This document shows, piece after piece, positions 31,675-40,426 of a DNA stretch of 63,265 nucleotides. A program made the position numbers and the translations under genes. Source of the DNA: an uncultured Vampirovibrio sp. (GTDB lineage: Bacteria; Cyanobacteriota; Vampirovibrionia; Gastranaerophilales; Gastranaerophilaceae). Under the pieces are notes generated by a model. The model was not told the origin of the DNA. It searched no databases and was given only the letters and a program-made list of their open reading frames with translations. Numbering within the stretch: position 1 is the stretch's first letter; every line of letters begins with the position of its first letter. The DNA lies in NCBI GenBank assembly GCA_910579975.1, contig CAJTWU010000007.1, positions 1 to 63,265 on the forward strand, given 5' to 3'.

Positions 31675-33762
31675 ATGGCTAGAAAAACTCCATTAGAAAA
31701 AATCAGAAATATTGGTATTGCTGCTCACATCGATGCAGGTAAAACCACTACAACTGAACGTATCCTGTTCTATACAGGTAAAACCCACAAAATCGGCGAA
31801 ACTCACGATGGTGCAGCTGTAACTGACTTTATGGAACAAGAAAAAGAACGTGGTATTACAATCCAATCAGCTGCTGTAACAGCAGAATGGAAAGGTCACC
31901 AAATTAACATTATCGATACACCGGGTCACGTTGACTTCACAATCGAAGTAGAACGTTCACTTCGTGTATTAGACGGTGTTGTTGCTGTATTCTGTGCAGT
32001 TGGTGGTGTTCAATCACAATCAGAAACAGTTTGGAGACAAGCTAACAGATACGAAGTTCCTCGTATGGTATTCGTTAACAAAATGGACAGAACAGGTGCT
32101 GATTTCTACCGTGTAGTAGATCAAATCAAAACAAGATTAGGTGCTAACGCTGTTCCTATTCAATTACCTATCGGTGCAGAAGATCAATTCACAGGTCTTG
32201 TTGACTTGATGACTATGAAAGCTGAAATCTACACTAACGACTTAGGTACAGATATTAGAGAAGAAGAAATTCCTGCTGACTTAGCAGAAAAAGCTAAAGA
32301 ATATCACGATGCAATGGTTGAAGCTATAGCTTCTGAAGATGATGCTTTGATGGAAAAATTCTTTGAAGATCCTGATTCAATTACTGTTGAAGAATTAAAA
32401 GCCGGCTTAAGAAAAGCAGTTTGTGACAACAAAATCGTTCCTGTTTGCTGTGGTACAGCGTTCAAGAATAAAGGTGTCCAATTGCTTCTTAACAACGTTG
32501 TTGATTATATGCCATCACCAGTTGATGTTAAAGCTATTGAAGGTGAATTAGAAGACGGTACTAGAACTGAAAGACATTCTTCTGACTCTGAACCATTCTC
32601 TGCTTTATCATTCAAGGTTATGACTGACCCATTTGTTGGTCGTTTAACATTCTTAAGAGTTTATTCAGGTGTAATTACATCAGGTTCTTATGTTCTTAAC
32701 TCAACTAACGGTAAAAAAGAACGTATCTCAAGATTGGTTCGTATGTATGCAGACCAACGTCTTGAAGAAACTGAAGTTTATGCTGGTGATATCTGCGCAG
32801 CTGTTGGTTTAAAAGATACTACAACAGGTGATACATTGTGTGATGAAAAAGCTCCTATTATCTTAGAAAGAATGAGCTTCCCTGAACCGGTTATTTCTGT
32901 TGCAATTGAACCAAAAACAAAAGCTGACCAGGATAAAATGGGTATCGCTCTTCAGAAACTTGCTGAAGAAGATCCGTCTTTCAGAGTTAAATCTGATACA
33001 GAAACAGGTCAAACAATTATTTCAGGTATGGGTGAACTTCACTTAGATATCATTGTTGACCGTATGTTAAGAGAATTCAAAGTAGAAGCTAATATTGGTA
33101 AGCCACAAGTAGCTTATAGAGAAACAATCCGCGGTAACGCTGATCAAGATTCTAAATTTGCTCGCCAATCAGGTGGTAAAGGTCAATATGGTCACGTTAA
33201 AATCAGAATTTCTCCTGCTGAAGAAAATGCAGGTTTTGTATTTGAAAACAAAATCGTCGGTGGTGCTATTCCTAAAGAATACATCGAACCAGCAAGAAAA
33301 GGTATGGAAGAAGCTCTTGAAGGCGGTATCTTAGCTGGATTCCCTATGATTGACGTTAAAGTTGAACTTTACGATGGTTCTTACCATGAAGTCGACTCTT
33401 CTGAAATGGCGTTCAAAATTGCTGGTTCAATGGCAATCAAAGAAGGTACAAGAAAAGCACAACCTTGTATCCTTGAACCTATGATGAAGGTTGAAATCGA
33501 AATCCCTGATGAATTTACTGGTACAATTATTGGTGATATTTCAAGAAGACGTGGTAGAGTTGAAGGTCAAGAACCTCTTGGTAACACAGGTAATGTTATC
33601 GTAAGAGCAATCGTACCTTTGGCTAACATGTTCGGTTATGCAACAGACTTGAGATCAAATACTCAAGGTCGTGGTACATTCTCTATGGAATTCCAAAAAT
33701 ACGAACAAGTTCCTGCTAACGTTGAAAAAGAAATCATCGAAAAATCAGGTGCTAACAAGTAA
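31675..33762 (+). CDS. fusA: elongation factor G
   Basis: The 695-residue protein begins MARKTPLEKIRNIGIAAHIDAGKTTTTERIL. G1 AHIDAGKT, G3 DTPGH and G4 NKMD are intact; domain IV carries GGKGQYGHV and the C-terminal domain V is complete. A further upstream frame (31585) is discarded since AAAGGAAAC precedes 31675. Codon use is clearly more C-ending than in neighbours, as for a highly expressed gene. It is not next to rpsL/rpsG, so it is a single relocated copy. Confidence 0.97.
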   Translation: MARKTPLEKIRNIGIAAHIDAGKTTTTERILFYTGKTHKIGETHDGAAVTDFMEQEKERGITIQSAAVTAEWKGHQINIIDTPGHVDFTIEVERSLRVLDGVVAVFCAVGGVQSQSETVWRQANRYEVPRMVFVNKMDRTGADFYRVVDQIKTRLGANAVPIQLPIGAEDQFTGLVDLMTMKAEIYTNDLGTDIREEEIPADLAEKAKEYHDAMVEAIASEDDALMEKFFEDPDSITVEELKAGLRKAVCDNKIVPVCCGTAFKNKGVQLLLNNVVDYMPSPVDVKAIEGELEDGTRTERHSSDSEPFSALSFKVMTDPFVGRLTFLRVYSGVITSGSYVLNSTNGKKERISRLVRMYADQRLEETEVYAGDICAAVGLKDTTTGDTLCDEKAPIILERMSFPEPVISVAIEPKTKADQDKMGIALQKLAEEDPSFRVKSDTETGQTIISGMGELHLDIIVDRMLREFKVEANIGKPQVAYRETIRGNADQDSKFARQSGGKGQYGHVKIRISPAEENAGFVFENKIVGGAIPKEYIEPARKGMEEALEGGILAGFPMIDVKVELYDGSYHEVDSSEMAFKIAGSMAIKEGTRKAQPCILEPMMKVEIEIPDEFTGTIIGDISRRRGRVEGQEPLGNTGNVIVRAIVPLANMFGYATDLRSNTQGRGTFSMEFQKYEQVPANVEKEIIEKSGANK

Positions 33763-33781
33763 TTGTTGGAATGATAAATTT

Positions 33782-33814
33782 AACAAAGGCGGCTTCACAA
33801 GCCGCCTTTGTTTT
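33782..33814. terminator. terminator after fusA
   Basis: AACAAAGGCGGCTT-CAC-AAGCCGCCTTTGTTTT. Confidence 0.92.
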
Positions 33815-34451
33815 ATATTAATGGAATTGGAACCAGTCGTCTATAAAATTTGTATTCGTTATAGCTTAGAGGTAAATTATTCCAGTATCTGTAAATAGTT
33901 ATACCTTTACCTATATATTCGTTTGCTATTTCATCGGCTTCTTTACTAGTGCTGACCAACAATGGATAGCAAAATGGACAAATAATATTTTCAAAACTTA
34001 AGAGGTTAAGGGTCTTGAACCTTTCATGCAGTTCCCAAAATCGGGAAACTCTTTCTTTATCAGCTTCTTTTGTATTTTTGCCTTCTCCTATCCAAAGAGT
34101 AGAGCTTGTTTCTTTAAAGAACTTGTGTTTAGCGTTAAAGCTTGCGAGTCCTTTTGGTTGTGAATAATAAGAGTGGGCATTGTCTATTATTATATTGGGA
34201 TAAATTTTTACTAATCTATTAACATTATCTTCGCAGACTCCAAAATAATTTGGGTATAAGATAAAACTTTCTTTTGGAAAATCAATGGTGGGCATAAAAT
34301 CATCATCAATATGATAGAACAAAGGTTTGCAATTTATTTCAAAAAGACTGTGTCGTATTACATCACATAGATAATATGGGATAAAAAGTTCCTTTATCTC
34401 AAAATGTTTTATTATATATTTAAGTGAATTTCTTGCTAAATCAAATTCCAT
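33813..34451 (-). CDS. short DegT/DnrJ-like fold-type I aminotransferase relative
   Basis: The 212-residue protein keeps aminotransferase-like pieces in order: a 'FIPYYLCDVI' strand, 'IIIDNAHSYYSQP' (the Asp/His region above PLP), 'GLASFNAKHKFF' (possible PLP lysine) and a C-terminal small-domain strand 'YPLLVSTSKEADEI...W...LP'. It is barely half the usual 370 residues, so it is either a compact variant or a pseudo-enzyme. TATAAT ends 6 nt before the ATG and no SD is seen. Substrate unknown. Confidence 0.45.
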   Translation of the reverse strand: MEFDLARNSLKYIIKHFEIKELFIPYYLCDVIRHSLFEINCKPLFYHIDDDFMPTIDFPKESFILYPNYFGVCEDNVNRLVKIYPNIIIDNAHSYYSQPKGLASFNAKHKFFKETSSTLWIGEGKNTKEADKERVSRFWELHERFKTLNLLSFENIICPFCYPLLVSTSKEADEIANEYIGKGITIYRYWNNLPLSYNEYKFYRRLVPIPLI

Positions 34452-34466
34452 ATAAGAATTATAAAC

Positions 34467-34600
34467 AAAAAAAAGAGCCTAGTTAAAGGCTCGTTGGAAT
34501 TAAGAATAGCTGGAAGTATGAAAAAGATTTAATACTTATATTTAACTTGAAGAATTTGTTTTTCGCTATCGCATAAGTGGCTAGTTTTTGCTAATAGTTA
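34467..34600 (-). ncRNA. possible small RNA upstream of tuf, antisense strand
   Basis: On the minus strand, a TATAAT at 34605-34600 is followed about 110 nt later by GAGCCT-loop-AGGCTC (34492-34475) and eight T (34474-34467). A terminator here ends no annotated gene. It lies directly upstream of the leaderless promoter of the 212-aa gene. The -35 is poor, so this is tentative. Confidence 0.3.
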
Positions 34601-34608
34601 TTATAATA

Positions 34609-34636
34609 TTGACAATATTTCTTGAGATATTACAAT
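34609..34636 (+). promoter_or_regulatory. promoter of tuf
   Basis: TTGACA (34609-34614), 16-nt spacer, TACAAT (34631-34636); the leader is about 50 nt with SD AAGGAG. Confidence 0.75.
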
Positions 34637-34694
34637 GAAATGTATAACTAGTAAGTTAACGTAGTATATTTAATCAAAGAAGGAGATTAATCTC

Positions 34695-35903
34695 ATGGCA
34701 CGTGAAAAGTATGAACGTACGAAACCGCACGTTAACGTAGGTACAGTAGGCCACGTTGACCACGGTAAAACAACATTAACTGCTGCAATCACAGGTTGTA
34801 TGGCAGCTGCTGGTAAAGCACAAGCAAAAAAATTCGATGAAATCGACGCTGCTCCAGAAGAAAAAGCAAGAGGTATAACCATCTCTACTGCTCACGTAGA
34901 ATATGAAACAGATGCTAGACACTATGCACACGTTGACTGCCCAGGCCACGCTGACTATGTTAAAAACATGATCACAGGTGCTGCTCAGATGGACGGTGCT
35001 ATTCTTGTAGTTGCTGCTACAGATGGTGCAATGCCTCAGACTCGTGAACACATCCTACTTGCAAGACAAGTTGGTGTTCCTAACCTAGTTGTATTCTTAA
35101 ACAAATGCGATATGGTTGACGATCCAGAATTATTAGAATTGGTTGAAATGGAAGTTAGAGAACTTCTTTCTTCATACGAATTCGATGGTGACAACATTCC
35201 ATTTATCCACGGTTCAGCTCTTAAAGCTTTAGAAGCTGTTCAAGCTAATCCAAATGTAGGTCGTGGTGATGACAAATGGGTTGACAAAATTTGGGAATTG
35301 ATGGATGCTATCGATTCTTACTTCCCAACTCCAGAACGTGACTTAGACAAACCATTCTTGATGCCTGTTGAAGACGTATTCTCTATCACTGGTCGTGGTA
35401 CAGTTGCTACAGGTAGAGTAGAACGTGGTATTGTTAAAGTTGGTGATGAAGTTGAATTAGTAGGTTTAGGCGAAACTAAGAAAACAACTGTAACAGGTGT
35501 TGAAATGTTCAGAAAATCACTTGACCAAGGTCAAGCTGGTGACAACGTAGGTGCTTTGTTACGTGGTGTTGATAAAACTGAAATTCAAAGAGGTCAAGTT
35601 CTTTGTAAACCAGGTTCAATCAAACCTCACACTAAATTCTCTGCTAACGTATACGTTCTAACAAAAGATGAAGGTGGACGTCATACTCCATTCTTCCCTG
35701 GATACAGACCACAATTCTATATCAGAACAACTGACGTTACTGGTTCAATCAAATTCGAAGGCGAAATGGTAATGCCTGGTGATAACGTAGTTATGGATGT
35801 TGAACTTATCAACCCAGTAGCTATCGAACAAGGTATGAGATTTGCTATCCGTGAAGGTGGTAGAACAGTTGGTGCTGGTGTTGTAGACAAAATTGTTGAA
35901 TAA
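34695..35903 (+). CDS. tuf: elongation factor Tu
   Basis: The 402-residue protein has G1 GHVDHGKT, G2 RGITI, G3 DCPGH, G4 NKCD and G5 GSALK, plus intact domains 2 and 3 (PGYRPQFY, EGGRTVGAG). It is monocistronic with strong promoter, SD and terminator. Codon use is C-biased relative to its neighbours. Confidence 0.98.
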   Translation: MAREKYERTKPHVNVGTVGHVDHGKTTLTAAITGCMAAAGKAQAKKFDEIDAAPEEKARGITISTAHVEYETDARHYAHVDCPGHADYVKNMITGAAQMDGAILVVAATDGAMPQTREHILLARQVGVPNLVVFLNKCDMVDDPELLELVEMEVRELLSSYEFDGDNIPFIHGSALKALEAVQANPNVGRGDDKWVDKIWELMDAIDSYFPTPERDLDKPFLMPVEDVFSITGRGTVATGRVERGIVKVGDEVELVGLGETKKTTVTGVEMFRKSLDQGQAGDNVGALLRGVDKTEIQRGQVLCKPGSIKPHTKFSANVYVLTKDEGGRHTPFFPGYRPQFYIRTTDVTGSIKFEGEMVMPGDNVVMDVELINPVAIEQGMRFAIREGGRTVGAGVVDKIVE

Positions 35904-35928
35904 TTTTGATAAACTACAATAGTATTGA

Positions 35929-35958
35929 AGAGCAGATTTTTAGGAATCTGCTCTTTTT
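35929..35958 (+). terminator. terminator after tuf
   Basis: AGAGCAGATT-loop-AATCTGCTCT then TTTTT. Confidence 0.92.
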
Positions 35959-36109
35959 ATATTAATAAATAGTTTTGTTCAGTATTTTGAATAATTGTTT
36001 TTTTGTAGCTTTCAGGAATAGTAATTTTTACATACTCTTCCTTTTTCCTCAGTCCGCTCAAGCCTATAATTAAATTGTCATGGTTGAAGAAATTTTTGAT
36101 GAAGTTCAT
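35957..36109 (-). CDS. 50-aa hypothetical protein
   Basis: The frame is ATG at 36109 to TAA at 35957, with SD GAAAGG. The product begins MNFIKNFFNHDNLIIG and carries KITIPESYKKTIIQ; it is Lys/Asn/Ile-rich and has no signal peptide. It occupies an otherwise empty 290-bp gap between tuf and the DUF1858 gene. Unknown; the start, SD and codon pattern look real. Confidence 0.5.
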   Translation of the reverse strand: MNFIKNFFNHDNLIIGLSGLRKKEEYVKITIPESYKKTIIQNTEQNYLLI

Positions 36110-36192
36110 ATTTAAAACCTTTCGTTTGTGTGATATAATATGCTTAATGATATGATGTCATTTGTCAACAGATTATAGAAGGGAGTATTGAT

Positions 36193-36393
36193 ATGGCTAA
36201 AGTAACAAAAGATATGGGAATTTTGGATATTGTGCAACAACATCCAGAGGCAATTGAAGTTTTCCAAAAATATGGCATGGGTTGCTTAGGGTGTGCAGCT
36301 GCAAGATTTGAAAACTTAGAAGCTGGCGCGAAGGTTCATGGTTTTGATCCGGATCAAATGGTTGCTGATATTAATGCACTTATTGCTGAATAG
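36193..36393 (+). CDS. DUF1858 redox-disulfide protein
   Basis: The 66-residue protein matches the DUF1858 layout: MAKVTKDMGILDIVQ..P, then GMGCLGCAAA with CxxC at C31 and C34, then a helix. The family is linked to hybrid-cluster and radical-SAM proteins in anaerobes. SD GAAGGGAG. Confidence 0.85.
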   Translation: MAKVTKDMGILDIVQQHPEAIEVFQKYGMGCLGCAAARFENLEAGAKVHGFDPDQMVADINALIAE

Positions 36394-36413
36394 TACTAAA
36401 TAAGGAGAGTTTT

Positions 36414-36836
36414 ATGCATTTGTGGGAATTATTGGGGATTGTGGGTATAGCATTTCTTATTTTAGAAATGTTTACTCCAAGTATGTTCTTTTTGAACTTT
36501 TCTTTAGCAGCATTTATAACAGCAGTACTTTCTGTTTATACAAAAAATCCTTATACATTGGTTATTACTTTTTTTGTTTTTTCATTTGTAAGTTTTGTAT
36601 TTTTGAGACCAATTCTTGTAAAACGCTTTTGTAAAAACAAAGAAACAGGTTTGGTAAATAAGTATATTGGAAAAATTGCAAGAGCTGAAGAAGATATAAC
36701 AGAGTCTTCCGGTGTTATTTCTATATATGGTGAAAGATGGGAGGCGAGAAGCGAAAGCGGCGAGTTTATTTCTAAAGGCGGTGAAGTAAAAATTATTAGA
36801 AATGAAAGTATAATAATGTATGTAGAGGGAGTTTAA
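36414..36836 (+). CDS. NfeD-like membrane protein
   Basis: The 140-residue protein has two or three transmembrane helices in the first 70 residues and a C-terminal OB-fold beta domain (about 80-140: GLVNKYIGKIARAEEDI...GERWEARSESG). This is the short NfeD type that always partners an SPFH protein; the next gene is SPFH and starts in the stop codon. Confidence 0.85.
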   Translation: MHLWELLGIVGIAFLILEMFTPSMFFLNFSLAAFITAVLSVYTKNPYTLVITFFVFSFVSFVFLRPILVKRFCKNKETGLVNKYIGKIARAEEDITESSGVISIYGERWEARSESGEFISKGGEVKIIRNESIIMYVEGV

Positions 36837-37813
36837 TGATGATTACATTCTTTATTTTTTTAATTGCATTAGCAATTGTATTTGTATCCAAAGGAGTTAT
36901 TATTGTTCAGCAAGCTGAAGTTGTTATTGTTGAGAGATTAGGTAAATTTGATAGAATTCTTCAATCAGGTTTTAACTTTATTATTCCTGTTATTGAGGCA
37001 CCTCGTGCGATTGATTGGAAGATTACTCAAAAAGGTTTTGACGGTTCAACTTATTCAATTATTCAAAAGAAAACTAAAATTGATTTAAGAGAAGCTGTTT
37101 ATGATTTCCCGCGTCAAAATGTTATTACAAAGGATAATGTTTCAATTAGTATCAATGCTCTTTTATATTTTCAGATTGTTGATCCAAAATCTGCTGTTTA
37201 TGAAATTCAGAACTTACCGGAGGCTATTGAAAAGCTTACTCAAACAAACTTAAGAAACCTTGTTGGTCAGCTTGATTTAGATGAGTCTTTGGTTTCAAGA
37301 GATAAAATTAACCATGAACTTAGAGCAATATTGGATGATGCTACTAACAAATGGGGTGTAAAGGTAAACCGTGTTGAATTGCAAGATATTATACCTCCTC
37401 ATGATATTCAGTCAGCGATGGAAAAACAGATGAAAGCTGAACGTGACAGACGTGCTGCAATTTTGGAAGCAGAAGGTTTAAAGAAATCAGCAGTTCTTAA
37501 AGCTGAAGGAGAAAAGGAAGCTGCAATTAATCGTGCTGAAGGGGATAAACAGGCAAATATCTTACGTGCAGAAGGTGTTGCTCAAGCAAGGATACTTGAA
37601 GCTGATGGTGAAAAAGAAGCTATTCATAGAATTATTGGTGCTTTAGCCGATAAAGGTCAACCTGATAAGTATTTGATTGCTATGAAATATCTTGAGACTA
37701 TGAAATCTATTACAAGCGGTAAAGATAATAAAGTTGTTTATATGCCTTATGAAGCAACAGGAATATTAAGTTCTGTTGATGGTATCAAGCAAATGCTTGA
37801 CTCCGGTAAATAA
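36836..37813 (+). CDS. SPFH/band-7 protein (stomatin/QmcA type)
   Basis: The 325-residue protein has an N-terminal hydrophobic helix (about 1-22), then the SPFH domain (VVIVERLGKFDRILQSGFNFIIPVI...VDPKSAVYEI...ELQDIIPPHDIQSAMEKQMKAER) and a flotillin-like coiled coil rich in 'EAEG..KA..' repeats (about 205-260). It organises membrane microdomains or regulates membrane proteases, with NfeD as partner. It is coupled to nfeD by a 1-nt overlap. Confidence 0.9.
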   Translation: MMITFFIFLIALAIVFVSKGVIIVQQAEVVIVERLGKFDRILQSGFNFIIPVIEAPRAIDWKITQKGFDGSTYSIIQKKTKIDLREAVYDFPRQNVITKDNVSISINALLYFQIVDPKSAVYEIQNLPEAIEKLTQTNLRNLVGQLDLDESLVSRDKINHELRAILDDATNKWGVKVNRVELQDIIPPHDIQSAMEKQMKAERDRRAAILEAEGLKKSAVLKAEGEKEAAINRAEGDKQANILRAEGVAQARILEADGEKEAIHRIIGALADKGQPDKYLIAMKYLETMKSITSGKDNKVVYMPYEATGILSSVDGIKQMLDSGK

Positions 37814-37851
37814 TCTTGTGCTATAATAGAGTTAAAAAGAAAGGGATTGTT

Positions 37852-38208
37852 ATGAAAAAAGGAATATGTTTAGCTTTATTGCTTGCAGGATTTACAACTG
37901 CTGTGTTTGCTTATAATTATGATACTAATTTGCCGTTACCTGGTAAATCAATTGCAGATACTAAGTTACAGCAAGATTCATTATTTACAGTATATATGTT
38001 TGCGCATAGAGTTGCAGCTGCTGATTGCCAGAACTTTTCTATTACGGATACTCAAGTATCTAAGCCAAAAGTTGATAACAAATGGCAAGAAGTTTGGACT
38101 GTTCAAGCTTGTTCAAAGTCTGCAAATATTCCTGTTAACTTTGAACTAAAACCGGATGGTGCAAGTTATGCAATAGATCCGATGGGTGTAAGAGTTATTA
38201 ATAAATAA
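37852..38208 (+). CDS. secreted protein of unknown function
   Basis: The start at 37852 with SD AAAGGG gives signal peptide MKKGICLALLLAGFTTAVFA. The 118-residue precursor contains two Cys (ADCQNF, QACSK) that may form a disulfide. A TGCTATAAT promoter lies just after the SPFH gene. Terminator at 38207-38239. Confidence 0.65.
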   Translation: MKKGICLALLLAGFTTAVFAYNYDTNLPLPGKSIADTKLQQDSLFTVYMFAHRVAAADCQNFSITDTQVSKPKVDNKWQEVWTVQACSKSANIPVNFELKPDGASYAIDPMGVRVINK

Positions 38209-38239
38209 AAAAAAAGCGGGTTTTAACCCGCTTTTTTTT
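38207..38239. terminator. terminator after the secreted protein gene
   Basis: AAAAAAAAGCGGG-TTTTAA-CCCGCTTTTTTTT. Confidence 0.9.
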
Positions 38240-38307
38240 GACGTTATTTGTTCTTTAAAAATCATTTTCTTAATTAATTATGGTAAAATAGTTATGGAGG
38301 ATAGAGA

Positions 38308-39648
38308 ATGATTAAATTTGGAACAGATGGCTGGAGAGCTATTTTAGATGAGGAGTTCAATAAAGTAAATGTAACCAGAGCGGCTTTGGCTATGGGTAAG
38401 TACGTTGCTGATACATTTGGATATGATAAACCTATAATTATTGGTTATGATCCACGTAGAATGGCTGATGAGTATGCGGAGCTTACTGCAAATCTTCTTT
38501 ATCAAAAAGGGTTTAAGATAAAATTATCAGAACGTGTTGTACCAACTCCTGTTTTGGCATATAATGCGAAGCATTTGAATGCTTGTGCAATTATGTTTAC
38601 AGCTTCTCATAATCCTCCGGAGTATTTGGGTATGAAGTTTATTCCTGATTATGCCGGTCCGGCTACTTCTGAAATAACTGATAAAATTGTTGAAAATCTT
38701 GATAAAGAATACGGATTTGGGCAAGACGGTTCTTTAGAGAAAGTGGATTTTATGCCTGTTTATCATGAGCATTTAAAATCGTTAATTGATTTTGATAAGA
38801 TAAGTGGAGATAATGTTATTTTTGACGGTTTATATTCTGCTTCAATAGGCTATTTTGATAAACTGGTGGATATTAAAAAGACTCTGCATATGGAGCATGA
38901 TGTGAATTTTGGCGGTGGTATGCCTGATCCTAAGCCAAAATATTTAAAAGAATTAATTGAAACGGTTAAAGCAAATCCCGGCACGATAGGACTTGCAAAC
39001 GATGGTGATGCTGATAGATTTGGGGTTATTAATGAAAACGGCGAGTATGTTTCACCTAATGAAATTATTGCAATACTTTTAAAATATTTAAAATCCAAGG
39101 GAGTTAAGGGTGCAGTTGTAAAAACTGTCGGTTCAAGTCTTTTAATAGATAGTGTAGCTAAAAAATTAGGTGTTGATGTAATTGAAACAGCAGTAGGTTT
39201 TAAGCATGTTGGTGAAGCTATGCGTTTGAATGAAGTCATAATCGGCGGCGAGGAGTCCGGTGGTTTAAGCATTTCAGGACATATTCCTGAAAAAGACGGT
39301 TTGGTTGCTAATCTTCTAATTATGGAGGTAATGGCTGTTACAGGTAAAAAATTAACAGAGCTTCAAAAAGAAATCTATGAACTTGCCGGTTGTAAATTTT
39401 ATACTGATAGAATAGATTTGAAAACAGAAGAGATTACACCTGTTTTAGACTATTTCAAAGGTTTAAAAAAACTCGGTAATTATGAGGTTACGGATATTGA
39501 TTTAAAAGATGGCGTAAAATTGATGCTTGGAGATAAAACCAAGATTTTAGTACGTCCGAGTGGAACTGAACCTTTGTTGAGAATTTATTTTGAAACGGAT
39601 AATTTAGAAAAGCTTGAAAGTCTGAAATTGACAGCAGTGCAAAAATAG
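38308..39648 (+). CDS. phosphoglucomutase/phosphomannomutase family protein
   Basis: The 446-residue protein has the four-domain alpha-D-phosphohexomutase fold: FGTDGWRA at the N-terminus, the active Ser in TASHNPPEYLGMK, the metal loop DGDADRFG, the sugar loop GEESGGLSISGH and the phosphate loop RPSGTEPLLRIYFE. Sugar preference cannot be read. SD GGAGG. Confidence 0.92.
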   Translation: MIKFGTDGWRAILDEEFNKVNVTRAALAMGKYVADTFGYDKPIIIGYDPRRMADEYAELTANLLYQKGFKIKLSERVVPTPVLAYNAKHLNACAIMFTASHNPPEYLGMKFIPDYAGPATSEITDKIVENLDKEYGFGQDGSLEKVDFMPVYHEHLKSLIDFDKISGDNVIFDGLYSASIGYFDKLVDIKKTLHMEHDVNFGGGMPDPKPKYLKELIETVKANPGTIGLANDGDADRFGVINENGEYVSPNEIIAILLKYLKSKGVKGAVVKTVGSSLLIDSVAKKLGVDVIETAVGFKHVGEAMRLNEVIIGGEESGGLSISGHIPEKDGLVANLLIMEVMAVTGKKLTELQKEIYELAGCKFYTDRIDLKTEEITPVLDYFKGLKKLGNYEVTDIDLKDGVKLMLGDKTKILVRPSGTEPLLRIYFETDNLEKLESLKLTAVQK

Positions 39649-39682
39649 TTTAAAATTGATATATATTAAGAGAGGATAGCGT

Positions 39683-40027
39683 ATGCCAAATACAGATTCA
39701 ATGCCAGTCGAGGTAATTATATTAACAGAAAATAATGATATTAAAGGAACAGTTTATGTTTCTAAAAGTATTGCTGAAAACAGACAATTGACCGAGCTTT
39801 TGAATAATAAGGATCGTAGATTTTTAGCTGTTACTAATGTAGAAATTTATGCAAAAAATTCTAACCAACCGCCAAAAAGATATGAATTTTTAGAAATTCA
39901 CATGGATTCAATTTTGATGATTCATCCTACATCTCAAGCTTTATTTAAGGAGACTCCTAAAACTCAGGAAGATATTCAAAGATTTAGAGAGTTAAGAGCA
40001 AAATTGAACCAGACTAAGCCATTTTAG
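39683..40027 (+). CDS. conserved hypothetical protein
   Basis: The 114-residue beta-rich protein (VIILTENNDIKGTVYVS, RRFLAVTNVEIYA, HMDSILMIHP) has no signal or membrane segment. It is paired with another small beta-rich protein downstream. Function unknown. Confidence 0.6.
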   Translation: MPNTDSMPVEVIILTENNDIKGTVYVSKSIAENRQLTELLNNKDRRFLAVTNVEIYAKNSNQPPKRYEFLEIHMDSILMIHPTSQALFKETPKTQEDIQRFRELRAKLNQTKPF

Positions 40028-40044
40028 TTAAAAGTTTTGATGTA

Positions 40045-40083
40045 AAAAGGGTCGAAATGTTATAGTGCATTTCGTCCTTTTTT
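40045..40083 (+). terminator. terminator hairpin
   Basis: AAAAGG..CGAAATG-loop-CATTTCG..CCTTTTTT downstream of the 114-aa gene. Confidence 0.75.
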
Positions 40084-40153
40084 GTGCTAATATAAGTTTG
40101 ACTTTAAGAAAAAAAGAGCTAATAATATTGTATACATAGTCGAAGGTGTATAA

Positions 40154-40402
40154 ATGAAACTAATCAATAGAATGAAAGTATTTGAACAAAAATATGTGTT
40201 TTTGAGATGGGCAACGGGTGCAGAGTATGGAAAAGTTGTTTATGTTGGCGATGACTATATTGAGTTTAATATTATTGACATAGATACTATGGAATACAGA
40301 GAAACTGTTATTATTAATTCTCAGCTTATTCTGGAAGCTGTTTTTGGCGGTCCGGACATTTCACGTATTATTGCAGAAATTTCCTCAATGATAGAAGGTT
40401 AA
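40154..40402 (+). CDS. small beta-rich hypothetical protein
   Basis: The 82-residue protein has the core YGKVVYVGDDYIEFNIIDIDTMEYRETVIIN, which reads like an SH3/LSm-like small barrel. It is followed 24 bp later by the leaderless comM gene. Role unknown. Confidence 0.6.
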   Translation: MKLINRMKVFEQKYVFLRWATGAEYGKVVYVGDDYIEFNIIDIDTMEYRETVIINSQLILEAVFGGPDISRIIAEISSMIEG

Positions 40403-40426
40403 GCGTTTTTGTAGTATAATTTGCCT

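Noticed and set aside
40421..40426. TTG start for comM at 40421
   Set aside because: It lies directly after the TATAAT box; the ATG at 40427 coincides with the expected transcription start and matches the usual family N-terminus.
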